Assembly: GCA_002946415.1 (NCBI GenBank)
Contig: NJPS01000030.1
Location: forward strand, 248,001 to 312,000
From: Rutstroemia sp. NJR-2017a BVV2
Lineage: Eukaryota > Ascomycota > Leotiomycetes > Helotiales > Rutstroemiaceae
DNA: 64,000 bases
Direction: 5' to 3'
The notes beneath the pieces are model-generated. The model was not told where the DNA came from and did not search any database. It saw only the letters and a list, made by a program, of their open reading frames with translations. The position numbers were made by a program, and so were the translations under genes. This document shows positions 1 to 10,596 of the stretch, piece after piece. How positions within the stretch are numbered: the stretch's first letter is position 1; every line of letters begins with the position of its first letter.

Positions 1-510
1 CAGCTCTTCTAGCGCAGAATTGACCTGTTCCTTTTCCGCTTCCCATTTTTGTAGTTGTCTCGAGTTCGCCTCTGATCGTGCTTTGCTATTCCTCGTATTG
101 CTTTTGACTAGCAGTGCCAAAGCACTTTGTTGTTGTCGCAGAGTTTCGCTTTGCTTCTTGATAGCTGCTGTTGACCGCTGCAGCTCCTCAATGGCTGTTT
201 TAAGTTGATCGTCGTTCAAATCGCAGATAGCAGATAGATCCTGGGCCTCTTCCAACTTCTTTGCCTGACCAGACTTTACCAATTCGTTGTACCTATACTG
301 CGTAAGCCGCATACGGTGAAACTAAATGCAGCGTACTTACAATGCGATTTCATCCCTCGTTAACAGCGTCTCAGGCCCAAGGTATTTTGAGATCCATGCT
401 TCGACCACCGTAGGATTTCTTTCATACTCATTCTTGATGAGGTTCTTGTCGAACTGTACACCGTAACCTTGTAATGTTTGCCAAAGATATTCGAGGTTGT
501 TCTGTGCCAT
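1..510 (-). CDS. Coiled-coil protein resembling augmin subunit HAUS3 (5' part)
   Basis: The gene reads leftward and leaves the window, so only the N terminus is visible. Exon 1 runs 510-341 from ATG, with a GTAAGT donor; exon 2 restarts at 292 and stays open to base 1. The first ~70 residues are a compact helical region containing WISKYLGPETLLTRDEIALY. They are followed by a long heptad-like segment rich in K, E, Q and S (AIEELQRSTAAIKKQSETL). The order 'W-x-glycine patch, L(T/S)RDE/RE, KSG, acidic linker, coiled coil' resembles the start of HAUS3, a subunit of the augmin complex that nucleates branching spindle microtubules. This is recognition from memory, not a search result; another coiled-coil family is possible. 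The gene is divergent from the LrgAB-like gene, with a 466 bp shared upstream region. Confidence 0.5.
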
Positions 511-976
511 GATTAATAACTTTATTTAAATGCTGAGTCGCTTGTTTACATCGAGAAGTCGCGATTTGTGAGTTGTGACGAAGCCGAGCTGCCCCACCAA
601 CATGCAGACGACAACCCTTCTTAAATATTATTCTGGAGGGGTTGATTGAATGGTATATCTGTGTTTCATGAGACAAGATATTTATCAACCTTATTTGACC
701 TGCGAAAGGTATCATTTTTCTTGCTCGGAAGCTAGTCCGGTATCACATGAAGAAGAGGTAGGTATAAAGATGCATATTTCGCCAAACATTTATCACGATC
801 GTAAGTGGCATCGCCGGGAGATAAGAGCATAAGCTCTCCCCACTTTGACATGAATTACAGTTTACTATTTTTAAGGGTCTTTTTCTTTTTACTACCTTCA
901 TGATCGTCAGATTCGCAGTGGGCAGGTACTTGCTTTTTGAGAGCTACAGAACAACAGCAGTTGAAGCTCTGTAAAA
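511..976. promoter_or_regulatory. Shared upstream region, coiled-coil gene / LrgAB-like gene
   Basis: Divergent intergenic region of 466 bp. It has no open frame with family resemblance. The stretch before the + strand ATG is T- and C-rich, as is common in fungal core promoters. No specific factor site could be assigned. Confidence 0.4.
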
Positions 977-2784
977 ATGGCCCCGAACATCCGGGAGTTT
1001 ACCTCGGATGGCATTGAAGCACTCAAACTCGTGAGATATTACACTCTCCCTGAATATTTTAACTGTAGCCATAGTTGACAATCTCAGGTAGCAAAACTAT
1101 CATGGCGGCGCAATGTGAAGGCCTGGCTACAAGTACCTTGTGGCATTGTCCTCATATTGCTCGCATGCTTTGGTGTTAGTTCTCTCATAGGACTCAGCTC
1201 CGTGTCTTTCCCCGCCTCCGTAGCATGTTTGATATTGCTGTTTCTCGGTTTGAACATCATAGATCTCATCATTGGAGATAGGAGAACAAGGTCTCTGGTT
1301 GGTGTTATTGAGATTCCGGCGGGGTGGGCATTGCGTTATATCAATCTCTTCTTCACGCCTTCGTAGGTTCAGTCATACACTTCCACATAATATTGTATAC
1401 TTACAAGTTGAAGATTCGTGCTACTGCCTTTGAGCGATGCTATTGGTGGCGTGGAAGTCGCTAAAATCATAGGGGTATTCCGTGAGTTCTAACCACTTGT
1501 GCAAGAAGAGTCTTCCCTGACGACATGTAGTCATCGGCTTCTTGGTCATGTTTGCTGTAACAGCCTGGCTTGTGCGTGGCCTCCAGCTGCTTGTGGGCTC
1601 CACCAAACGTGGCATAACAGAAAGGGCCGAAGAGATGGGCGCTGAGAACGATGCAATCCCGCTAGCCGTCTCTAGTACCGATTTTGCTTCTACCGATACC
1701 GTAAATCCGATAAGGGAGCAAGAACCAGCGCTCATCAGAGGCACGAGAGACTCTAGAGACTCGCCGGAGACAGAAGAGCCTCCACAAGAGATTGGATCCA
1801 ACGTCACACCCCCTCAACAAGTTCCACCACCATTGACGCGCTCCCAAATCTGGGCGGCAATCATTAATAGAAATTTGGACATTTTTACCTACGCCATCAT
1901 GTTCCTCTTCATAGGGATACCGGTATATTATGCTACTGGCTACGCTATGCCAGTTCAGCTTACGTTCAATGTACTTGCTTATTTTGCAGCTCAGTCCCTA
2001 CCAGTGAGATGGAAGCAGTTTCTACATCCTGTGTTGCTATCATCTGGAATTACGATCATCGGAATATGGATACTAGGACTCATAAGAGGAGACAATCTAG
2101 ATGAGATTCTAGGCGCATACAAAACACACACTACCTACCTTGATTTATGGCATGGAGAGAAGAATATACCCATGCCGGGCGCTGGTGACATCTTGTAAGT
2201 AAAACATCCGTTCCAAAGCCCCAAGAGCTTAAGTCAGGCTAATCTCTCTCCCTTTTAGTGGAAGCGTCCTAGACGCTGCCATCGTCTCCCTCGCACTTCC
2301 CATGTTCCAATACCGCAAAGAGCTCAAATCACACTTCATACCGATAACAATTCCCTCCGTCTTCCTTGCCGTTGCCTCTCTCTTCGGCTACCCAGCTCTT
2401 TGCCATAGCATCGGCATCTCCGCACCCATATCCCTCTCCTTCTCCGTGCGGTCATTGACACTAGCACTTGCTACACCGGCTGCTAGTAATCTCGGTGGTA
2501 ATCTCAACGCTGCCGCTGCTCTAGCAATTATGAGCGGTATCATGGGAGTTTTGATTGGGCAAAGACTATTAAGACTGTTGAAAATTAGACCTGATGACTA
2601 TATCACGATTGGAGTAGCCATGGGCGGGAATGCGAGTGCCATTGCGACGGCGCTACTCTTGGTCAGTGATCCAAGAGCAGCGGCGCTTTCGAGCCTGTCA
2701 ATGAGTTTGTTTGGGATAGTTACATTGGCATTGACTTCGGTTCCACCGATTGTAAACGCTATTAGATCTCTTGTTGGTTTGTAG
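977..2784 (+). CDS. LrgA/LrgB (CidA/CidB)-type fused membrane transporter
   Basis: Five exons (977-1030, 1088-1362, 1414-1481, 1531-2194, 2259-2784) give 528 residues in one frame. The protein is strongly hydrophobic with about a dozen membrane segments, split by a soluble acidic linker near residues 165-220. The C-terminal half carries the LrgB hallmarks: GSVLDAAIVSLALPMFQYR, then SLTLALATPAASNLGGN, and a glycine/alanine-rich end (IGVAMGGNASAIATALLL). The N-terminal half looks LrgA-like. In bacteria LrgA and LrgB are separate; plant PLGG1, a plastid glycolate/glycerate carrier, is a fusion of this kind. The fungal substrate is not known to me, so organic-acid transport is an inference. No targeting peptide is obvious, and the compartment is undetermined. 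Confidence 0.87.
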
Positions 2785-3221
2785 ACTACGTGCAGTGTTC
2801 TATATAGATTTAGAATGTTCATATTTTCGGGATCCCATGCGAGTCTAAGAGTGGTCGGATCATGTTTGGGCACATTTTGAATAATGTATCAGGCTTTCGC
2901 GTGGCAATTTGAGCAAGTTAGTCTCCTGCCACAGCATCGACTAAAGGTGCCCTCATATGATAGGCGAATTGTGGCTCAGGGGATATCGAGCTTGAAACTA
3001 TGTATAAGAGACACAAGTCGCTGCAATGGGACATGATAGTAATTGCTTTTGATTCGGCAACTCATGATGGCCTAAACTCAACATCAATTCATCTGACATT
3101 ATCCCATTTATTTCGTAGCAAGCTCTTCATTCATAGTGTAATCTTTTCGCACAAATCAAGTCTTATCAAAACCTCCCAGAACAAGTATACGAGCACAGAG
3201 CTTTATCGTCCCTTTTCGCCT
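2785..3221. other. Convergent 3' region between LrgAB-like gene and ess1
   Basis: 437 bp between the stop of the LrgAB-like gene and the stop of the prolyl isomerase on the other strand. It must hold both polyadenylation regions. Short frames here have no family resemblance. Confidence 0.4.
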
Positions 3222-3970
3222 TTATGCAAGTCTATTTCTTGTCAATCAAGATCCTCACAACAACAAGGATCAAACTCACCTCTCAATCAGATGCAAGCCA
3301 GAAGCAGTTTCAACCACACCACTGACTTGCCCGGGCTCTAAAGCGAAAGCTGCCTCCTCAAACTCCTTTTGCATGTCCCCTCTGCCGAAGTACCCAAGAT
3401 CACCCATTTTTCGGGCGGAACTGCAATCCGATTCGCTCACGGCAAGGTCGCCTAGGGATGACGTGCCGGCACGAATGCGAGCCTCATGCTGAAGAATGAT
3501 GCTCATTGCCTCCTCCTTTGTGCGTGTGATTTCAGCCTAGACTTGTTTTTAGCAGGACTTCTAGGGTATGGCGACATCCATTGAAACATACCTCGCGCCA
3601 ACTGCTCGGCCGTCGGCTGTCCCTGTGCTTCACCAGTAAATGACTTGCGCGGATCTTTCCACTCTCTCCCGCAGCACCGTTTTCATTATCCCCAATCTCT
3701 GACGCACTGTAATGCTCAGCCATGTATTTCTTAAGCTTCTCGGTATCTGTTCCTGCGGGAGGTTCCCAGCTAGATATGCCATCGGCTTCGTTGAAATAGT
3801 ATGGAATGTTTTTTGATTTCGAGATGCGAACTTCCCATCCTGCCGGTAGACCTGCGTCTGCCTATGCGTCATGTTAGTTAACCATAAGCTGCAGCGCATT
3901 TTGAAGTTAAACACAGCTTTGCATATTGATAAACAAGGAGCTCCGAGTTGCGCCAGGGGAACAATACCAT
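3222..3970 (-). CDS. ESS1: Pin1/Ess1-type peptidyl-prolyl isomerase (WW + parvulin)
   Basis: Four exons are proposed: 3970-3968 (only the ATG), 3861-3592, 3536-3280 and 3231-3222, giving 179 residues, the usual length of fungal Ess1. Residues 5-40 form a WW domain (GLPAGWEVRISKSKNIPYYF followed by SWEPP), which binds pSer/pThr-Pro. The parvulin domain follows a short serine/glycine linker: KIRASHLLVKHRDSRRPSSW with the phosphate-binding basic loop, then DLGYFGRGDMQKEFEEAAFA. It isomerises phospho-Ser/Thr-Pro bonds, classically in the RNA polymerase II CTD. Without the last intron the frame ends at LIER; splicing a 10-nt exon adds LA, which matches the family ending. The ATG-only first exon rests on a weaker donor (GTATTG) but supplies the expected start M-A-D. 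It is divergent from rpb9. Confidence 0.9.
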
Positions 3971-4502
3971 TGTGTAACGAGTTGGTTTTCTTAATGTGCT
4001 GCAGATCGGTTGAATTGGGTTCGTAAGAATCTTGGAATGACTCTCTAATAATTTCGCGGATAAGTGATTATATACGTTTGTTATTGCAGGGTACTTCTGT
4101 TCCTTGGTCGACGAGCACAAGAGGCGTGGAAGATGGGTGAACTTGAGAACTTTCAAGGTACTCAGGTCACAGGATGAACTGCGATGACTTAACTTAGTTT
4201 AGCTTTGTGGCTAGCGGCGGGGTGTTCAGCAATTCTTTGACAAGGGTTCTGAATTCACTCTAGAGCGAAGCTAGAACCGGCTGGGTGACAGACCATATCA
4301 TCGACGCTCCACAGTATTCACGGACGAATAATTTGAGCTCACTCGATTCCTCAGCAGCGAAATTGGATAACTGATATCTTACCATAGTCGGTGCGAATTG
4401 AAATCTAAGAAAACGAGGTCGCGCAACGATTGCGGCTTACGAGAATCACGGAAACCATTGCAAAAGCCCATCGCCATTCGAAGACCATCAAAGAACAGCA
4501 TC
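3971..4502. promoter_or_regulatory. Divergent promoter region ess1 / rpb9
   Basis: 532 bp between the proposed ess1 ATG and the rpb9 ATG. No gene-like frame is supported. The two neighbours both act on RNA polymerase II, but linkage of function through this promoter is only a speculation. Confidence 0.4.
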
Positions 4503-5182
4503 ATGTCGTCCCCAGCAGCCTCTGATTCTGGTGATGTAGCCAAGAAGAACATGGAGCAGATTACATTCCGTTTCTGTAGCGAATGGTGAGATCTTGTCGC
4601 CTGCTCTTTGATCCTTTTCGCACCTCCTGACAGACTCCTAGTTCCAATATGTTGTATCCCAAAGAAGATCCTGATACCCACCGCCTCCAATTCGCCTGCC
4701 GGACATGCCAATATTCTGAAGAAGCGGTCTCTTCTTGCGTCTTCCGAAACGTTCTCAACAACGCTGTTGGCGAGACTGCTGGTGTGACTCAAGATGTCGG
4801 AGCTGATCCTACTGTGCGTTTGCCCTTGTGTCTCCTATGTGGCAAATTTGTGGTCTGCGAGGGAAGGAGTGCTGGTGGTGCGGAAGTGGTGAAATAGAAT
4901 GGGATTGAAGGAAGTGTGGAGATTTTGCAGAAGACCTGATGACTGTTGTAGTCTCTTTGAAAACTTCTGCTAACAAGGATTACTGGTTCTAGTTGCCACG
5001 ATCAAACAAGACATGTCCTGCGTGCAGGAACGAAGACGCCGTTTTTTTCCAGTCTCAACAGAGATCTGCGGAAACGGGAATGGTAAATCTTTCCCACCTT
5101 TTTCGCAGTCATTTGGGGATACTGATGTTATGCTTAGAAACTCTTCTACGTGTGTTGTGGGTGCGGTCATATCTTTTCGTGA
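4503..5182 (+). CDS. RPB9: DNA-directed RNA polymerase II subunit Rpb9
   Basis: Four exons (4503-4585, 4642-4813, 4993-5082, 5138-5182) give 129 residues, close to the ~120 of yeast Rpb9. The N-terminal zinc ribbon reads [13 protein letters not shown] then FACRTC (two CxxC pairs). The C-terminal TFIIS-like ribbon reads [20 protein letters not shown] and ends [12 protein letters not shown], again two CxxC pairs. Rpb9 sits on the jaw of Pol II and affects start-site choice, elongation and proofreading. The start ATG follows an in-frame leader region and gives a short acidic N terminus before the first ribbon. The intron splitting codon Cys (TG|T) in the first ribbon is needed to restore the second cysteine of the CxxC. 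It is convergent with the uL14m gene, 200 bp apart. Confidence 0.95.
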
Positions 5183-5382
5183 TACCCTGGATATGGGCTT
5201 TGGGGACGGCGTTAGTCTCCGGATTATGGCGTAGTTGTTTTTGGGACTACAGAAGGCAGCATCACAAAATTTATAGAATGATTTTAGGATGGGACAGGAG
5301 ATAGTTTGCTTTGTTTTTTGGTTCGGAACCTCCAAGACGCCAGTTTTACTATACTACAATAGGACCGTTCCTTTTTATACAT

Positions 5383-5962
5383 CTACAAATGCATTGGTGC
5401 CAATGATAGAATCTTCGACCATTTCATCTTCCTCAGTTCCGTGCCAACAACACCTGCCAGATGTTAATAATGAAAGAGTTGGTGGGAGGAGTGCAACTAA
5501 CCGTTCAATCTTGTACCTATGGGCTCCCCAGCCTTATTGATCAAGACACAAGCATTATCGTCGAACTTGACCACACTCCCATCCGGTCTCTGCAATTTTT
5601 TGACGGTCCTGACCACAACGGCATGTCTGATGTCCCCTCTTCTGACCTTGTTCGCTGCCGACGTAGTAACCGTGGCACCTGGTCCGGCTTCTGTGAAGTT
5701 TCGTTGCTTCTGTACCACGACGATTATTCGATCCCCTTGAGGCCAGGTCAGATATACGAGCTTGAGAAATATTCTGCGAGGTAGGTCGAACCAATTTTTG
5801 CATGTCTTTTCATCTTTAGGACCTTGGCGCATTCTACCACGGCGGCGCCAGAGTTATCGATGCAGTTAAGCATCGTCTGTGACAGGCTTTAGCATAATTC
5901 CTTCCCTGTTGAGGGACCATATAAATGCCATCCGCAGAATTTCCTACCTTTAATTGTATCAT
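5383..5962 (-). CDS. MRPL38: Mitochondrial large-subunit ribosomal protein uL14m
   Basis: Four exons (5962-5948, 5876-5792, 5735-5502, 5453-5383) give 134 residues. The sequence follows bacterial L14 closely: [20 protein letters not shown] at the start, [19 protein letters not shown] in the middle, [19 protein letters not shown], and the end [10 protein letters not shown]. uL14 lies at the subunit interface of the large subunit and binds 23S-type rRNA. The cytosolic eukaryotic L23/uL14 differs, so this is the mitochondrial form (yeast Mrpl38, human MRPL14), although no long presequence is seen. The second intron uses an unusual GTTCGA donor but is required to join HAKI to GDRIIVVVQ. It is divergent from set9. 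Confidence 0.93.
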
Positions 5963-6620
5963 CTTGCGAGCATTACCATCCAACGCTCGGAATATATCTT
6001 GTAACGCTGAAGATCAGAATATCTACATTGGTGGAGTTAATTCCTCGATTGCCAAATTATCGGCCGCTAGTCTTTAAATGGTATAGTCCCCATTCAGCAC
6101 GCCTCAATCTTGGATTTCCAGCCTCTTTTACCTATCTATGTTCTATTATTGAGTTGCTGGCTAATAGGGGTGGAATGACATTCACTTTCTGTTGGAGTTC
6201 TTCATCATGTGTTTAGAGGAAACAATAAATTCTTTCCTGCTTACTTTCTTTCTTTCACCGACGATCTGAGTGATCCATTCAGCCGTCCCGTCCTCATTTC
6301 CATCTTTAAGGATCAGCACATAAGTATTGCTTTCCACACAGCCGAGAAATCTGTGAGCTACACGCCATTGAGGGAAAACTGGGAATGGTCCGGAGCAGGC
6401 CGCAAGACTCATCTCAAATACTGCCTCTATGGGAATTGAGTCGCATTCGCTGAATTTGGTTTTACACCCCACGCTCCTTGAGTCTTTATATACAATTGAT
6501 CTGCTTTGAGTATCCACACGCTTTGGTGCGACTTCACTCACTCACTCAAACCCTCGCAGCACGTCAAGTTATTCTGTGGCTGTTCGTTGACATCTGTATA
6601 CATATACACCAAACACTACA
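5963..6620. promoter_or_regulatory. Divergent promoter region uL14m / set9
   Basis: 658 bp with no supported gene. The part next to set9 has CACTCACTCACTCA-like repeats and an AT-rich TATACATATACA stretch about 25 bp before the ATG. Assignment as core promoter is an inference. Confidence 0.4.
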
Positions 6621-9012
6621 ATGCCACCCAAGGCTTCTGCAGCTAAGAAGGAGAGGCTTACTCTGGCTCAATTGTGTTCCTATGATGACATTCTGACAGA
6701 TGCGCTGGTCGATCAGGTAAGTGTTTCATGCCTACGACGTTTACTTCTGAGACCGCTGCTCAATCGCAACACAGGTATATTACTGGACCAAAATTCGCAA
6801 GAACCGGAGTGCATACCATTCATCTCGGGGCATCCGTGAAGAGGATGTTACCAAAATCCTTCAAAATGCGGTCATTATCGAGAAAAACACCTCGAAAGCG
6901 GAGTCGCAACTTTTGGAACTTCCAGGTCTGAAAAAGTTTCACCTAAACCTGAAAACTGAAAAAGAGAAGGAGGACTTCAGGCGACATTTGAAGAAATATA
7001 TCAACATCTATCTACCTGACTGCCCATTTGAGGTTTCGAGCACGAATCGTTATACTATGGTTACACATGAAGCTTCGGTCGTTGCACGGAGAGATATAAA
7101 CAAGGGGGAAGTGATCAAATATCTCTGCGGTGTTCAGGTCATTATGACCCCGGAAGAGGAGGCGCATATTGGTCTCAGTCGGCGAGATTTCAGCATTGTA
7201 ATTTCGAGTCGCAACAAAACCGCATCGCTTTTCCTTGGACCGGCTAGATTCGCCAACCATGACTGCGACGCAAATGCTAGGCTTATGACGACTGGGAGCG
7301 CTGGGATGCAAATTATTGCGGTTCGTGATATCGACATTGGTGAGGAAATCACGGTCACATATGGAGACAACTACTTTGGCGAGGACAACTGCGAATGTCT
7401 ATGCAGGACCTGTGAAGAGAAGTGTCGCAATGGATGGGCACTGGGCGTCCAGGAAGATGATGCATCTGTCCCTAAATTATCGATTGAGCAAGAACCGTCA
7501 CAACATGACGGGCCCGTGTATCAATTCAGGCGCAGGCGTCGACTTGAATCATCCGCCTCTTCTCAAGCAGAGTCTATGACACCCGACATCAATTTGAGGC
7601 CCCATGTACCAAAGTCAACTCTCAGGTCAACCTCATCGATTCACGGACTATCTCCAGGTCTTGCTTCCCCGTTGTCTAACTCACAGAGGACTATCACCAA
7701 GCGAAGGAGAGACCCTGAGGATAACGAGCAATCGCCAACGAAAATTATGAAGGGTGCAAGCGAATCAAACTACGAATATAGATCGTCGTCCAATACTCCG
7801 AAGAAGCGACGATCATCTAAAGATCTTGACGATGATTCGCCGTCGTCTCAGCTACAAGAGACTATGAGAAAGCAGACAATAGAAAGCACATTGTCAAGCA
7901 TACTATCAAAGGAACAGATGATTGCAGTGGATAAGTCTGTGCTTTCAGCGACGTTGGGAGAAACAACAAACAGGAGAAGCCCAGCGTCTCCTCACTCGAC
8001 TCGGAGCATTATCAAGCAAGAAACCCACTCTGTGTATGAAGCGCCCTCACCGTTTGGCACACCCATAAAATCAAAGCCAGATGTGATGGTGAAAGTTGAA
8101 GAGTATAGCCTGGAGATCGAGGAGCCAATTGAGTGTGCCTCTTCAGTCCCAAGTTCTGTTGCGGAATCACAAAGAGAAAGCTTCTCCCCTCCCTCCTCGG
8201 CTGAAGTAATGGTCGACACCGATGCAACTTCTGTCGATGATGATACTATTGTTGTCGAAGAGCAGAAGCCTATTTCTACTAGTAGATCAAAGTCAACGGT
8301 CAGCATAGCGGATGCCACAAGCGATGGTCTACCTCCACCCAAAAGATCATGGGGAGGACGACGAAGAGGTTCTGTGTGGGATGCTGAAAAGAAAGCCAGA
8401 GCTGAAGCAATTAAACGCGCCAAAGTGTCGCAGGAAGAAACAGCCCAAAGTACTGTACCAGACGACGAAACCTCAGTACTCTCTGAGTTAGGATCTGACC
8501 TCGACTTGGATGATTCCACCATGTCGGTAGTAAAGAGAGCGTCTCGGCCTGAGAAGCGACGGAGGAAGGGAACTCTTGTCCCTCCGACTACAGACCTTGA
8601 CCATGCACCCTCTGTACGAATCCCAGGAGATTACGTCCTTACTCCTGCACTTCTTGCCGAGCCTGCGTCGGCGTGGATTAACTGCAAGATCTGCGAGGAT
8701 CCATTCGTTCAAAAGGATGCCTACTTTACTCGATCATCGTGTCCCAGATGCGAGCGACATAGCAAGCTGTATGGCTATATGTGGCCGAAGACGGACAAGG
8801 AGGGAAAGCACGACGAGGAAGAACGCGTTACTGATCACCGAACCGTACATCGTTTCATCAATTTCACAGAAGAGAGGATGATTAGGAAGAGAAATGGTCG
8901 GGGTTCAACAGATAGCCGGGAAACAAAGGAAGCGAGTGTGGTAGCGGCTGAGAAAAAGGAGTACGTACTGGGGCGGCGCAGTTCAAGGTCTAGGGTGAGG
9001 ACGAGGAGGTAG
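6621..9012 (+). CDS. SET9: Histone H4-K20 methyltransferase Set9 (SUV420 family)
   Basis: Two exons (6621-6716, 6775-9012) give 777 residues. Residues ~10-125 form the helical N-terminal region of the SUV420 family. The SET domain follows: VARRDINKGEVIKYLCGVQV, then the cofactor/catalytic motif ANHDCDANARLM (N193-H194) and ITVTYGDNYFGEDNCECLC, whose cysteines with RTC make the post-SET zinc site. The enzyme methylates histone H4 lysine 20 and in fission yeast supports the DNA-damage checkpoint. After ~residue 260 the chain is a long disordered Ser/Glu/Lys-rich tail. Near the end two CxxC pairs (C669, C672, C688, C691) could bind one zinc. The 58-nt intron restores the frame between SYDDILTDALVDQ and VYYWTKIRKNR. 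Confidence 0.93.
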
Positions 9013-10315
9013 ACTTACGGTGTAAGAGTATTGTAAGATAGATCATGACAGTTATAGATGATGATAATGGTGTCAGGGTTTCAGGCTGCAGCATGCCTGT
9101 AGAAGGAAGCTTGGTGTTTGGGCATGATTTTAATGGCATGTGGACGAACTAACTCGCAGCGAGGTTTCTGATTATTTGAGTCCGTTCTTCCCGCTTGAGG
9201 ATTTGTCTGTAGGATAAGATAGCAGCAGCAGGAATAGCGAATCGATACCAACTTGATGAAGCCTACTCTTTCACACTTCTCTAATCATCAATTTTATATT
9301 TAGCAAACATAAGAGTAGAACAATTCTACCGAATCTTGATAATGTGCTTTCTCGTTTCAGAGATTATTCTCCTCCCATCCCTCGTCGGTTTCTACCCCCT
9401 ACTGACACTCGTTCTCTGCGAACAAAAGGGCTCCGGGTCAGCACACTCAGCGCGGAACAATCCTTCCGACCTCTTCTCCCATTGGTTGCGTTGTAATTTC
9501 GTACTTACAGAATAAGTTATTCGTAGAAGATATAGATGACGTTTGTGTGCATGGCACGACGTTACAGTGGCTTCGGGCATCTTGTTCTGTCATTGAGGCA
9601 ATAAACAATACGCGGATTTCACTTTCGCATGGTTGCCACTTTAGGCTTTTCATTTGAATTTTTCTGTCATGTCAAGACGCCAAGAGCACTGCCCCGGGCC
9701 AAGAAATGTAGGACGAGAAGGACATTTCTGTGAATAACTCAAACGGCGGGCGGTGATTACCAGCTGACTGTGATTATTGACATGGCGTTTGTCTTCGCCG
9801 TCATACTGTAAGAAGTGTAAATGATGAGGCGACATCGTCTCATGGGACACGCGACAACTTTATATTTCCGAGGCCGATAACTACCTCCCTGCCTCCTTGA
9901 TTCTCTTTGCTGTGACCGGCATTCTAGAAGACGGCGCGAATCGCCCAAGCGAGTAAATCAAGATCAAGGACAAATCGAACACCCGAGCGATTTTGGTGGG
10001 CCCGGTCAGACGCTTTTGATAGGGCGCAAAAGATGATCAGCGATGGATCAAGCCACTTCCAGTCACCTTGCCCCGCCAAGAAAGGCTTGGGATATGTAGG
10101 TCAAAACCGACCGGGAATTGCAGAAGCGCATGTGGCTCTCTCCACTTTTTACATCAACGTTCTGTTAAGGGGAAGTTCGCTGCTTGACACAGGACGAAGA
10201 AGAAGGACGGGGAGTTCGTAGACGCAAGGAGGGAGGCACAGGAGGAGGAAGGAGGAAGGAGGAATCTTAAGGCATTGCAGCTCATGTTGGGTTGCGTTCA
10301 TTATTAATTGAACCG

Positions 10316-10336
10316 TGAAGCATGAAGCATGAAGCT
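10316..10336. repeat. Short direct repeat, 7 bp x 3
   Basis: Three adjacent copies of TGAAGCA (last copy TGAAGCT) upstream of the PAP2-family gene. The function is unknown; slippage is the likely origin. Confidence 0.7.
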
Positions 10337-10572
10337 TGGAGCATCCAGAGTCAAAACGAGCCGCGAAATTGGAGGTCTTGTAGTCGTCGTAAGCTTCTCG
10401 TTTAACATCGAAGAAGGAGCATTAAGCTCGCTGGGCTTTCGTGCTTGGAACCTGTCGGGAACGGTAGATGTACAGTACTTCGTACTTTAGTAATGATATC
10501 CGACTTTTCAAGGTTAAACTCAGGTCTGCTTGGCATCATATGCTCTAAACGCTAGCTTTTATTTGATTTGAC

Positions 10573-10596
10573 CGTACTTTCGTACTTTCGTACTTA
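10573..10596. repeat. Tandem repeat, 8 bp x 3 (CGTACTTT)
   Basis: Three head-to-tail copies of CGTACTTT, the last ending TTA. A related GTACTTCGTACTTT lies ~90 bp upstream (10475-10488). They lie ~700 bp before the PAP2 ATG. Confidence 0.75.
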
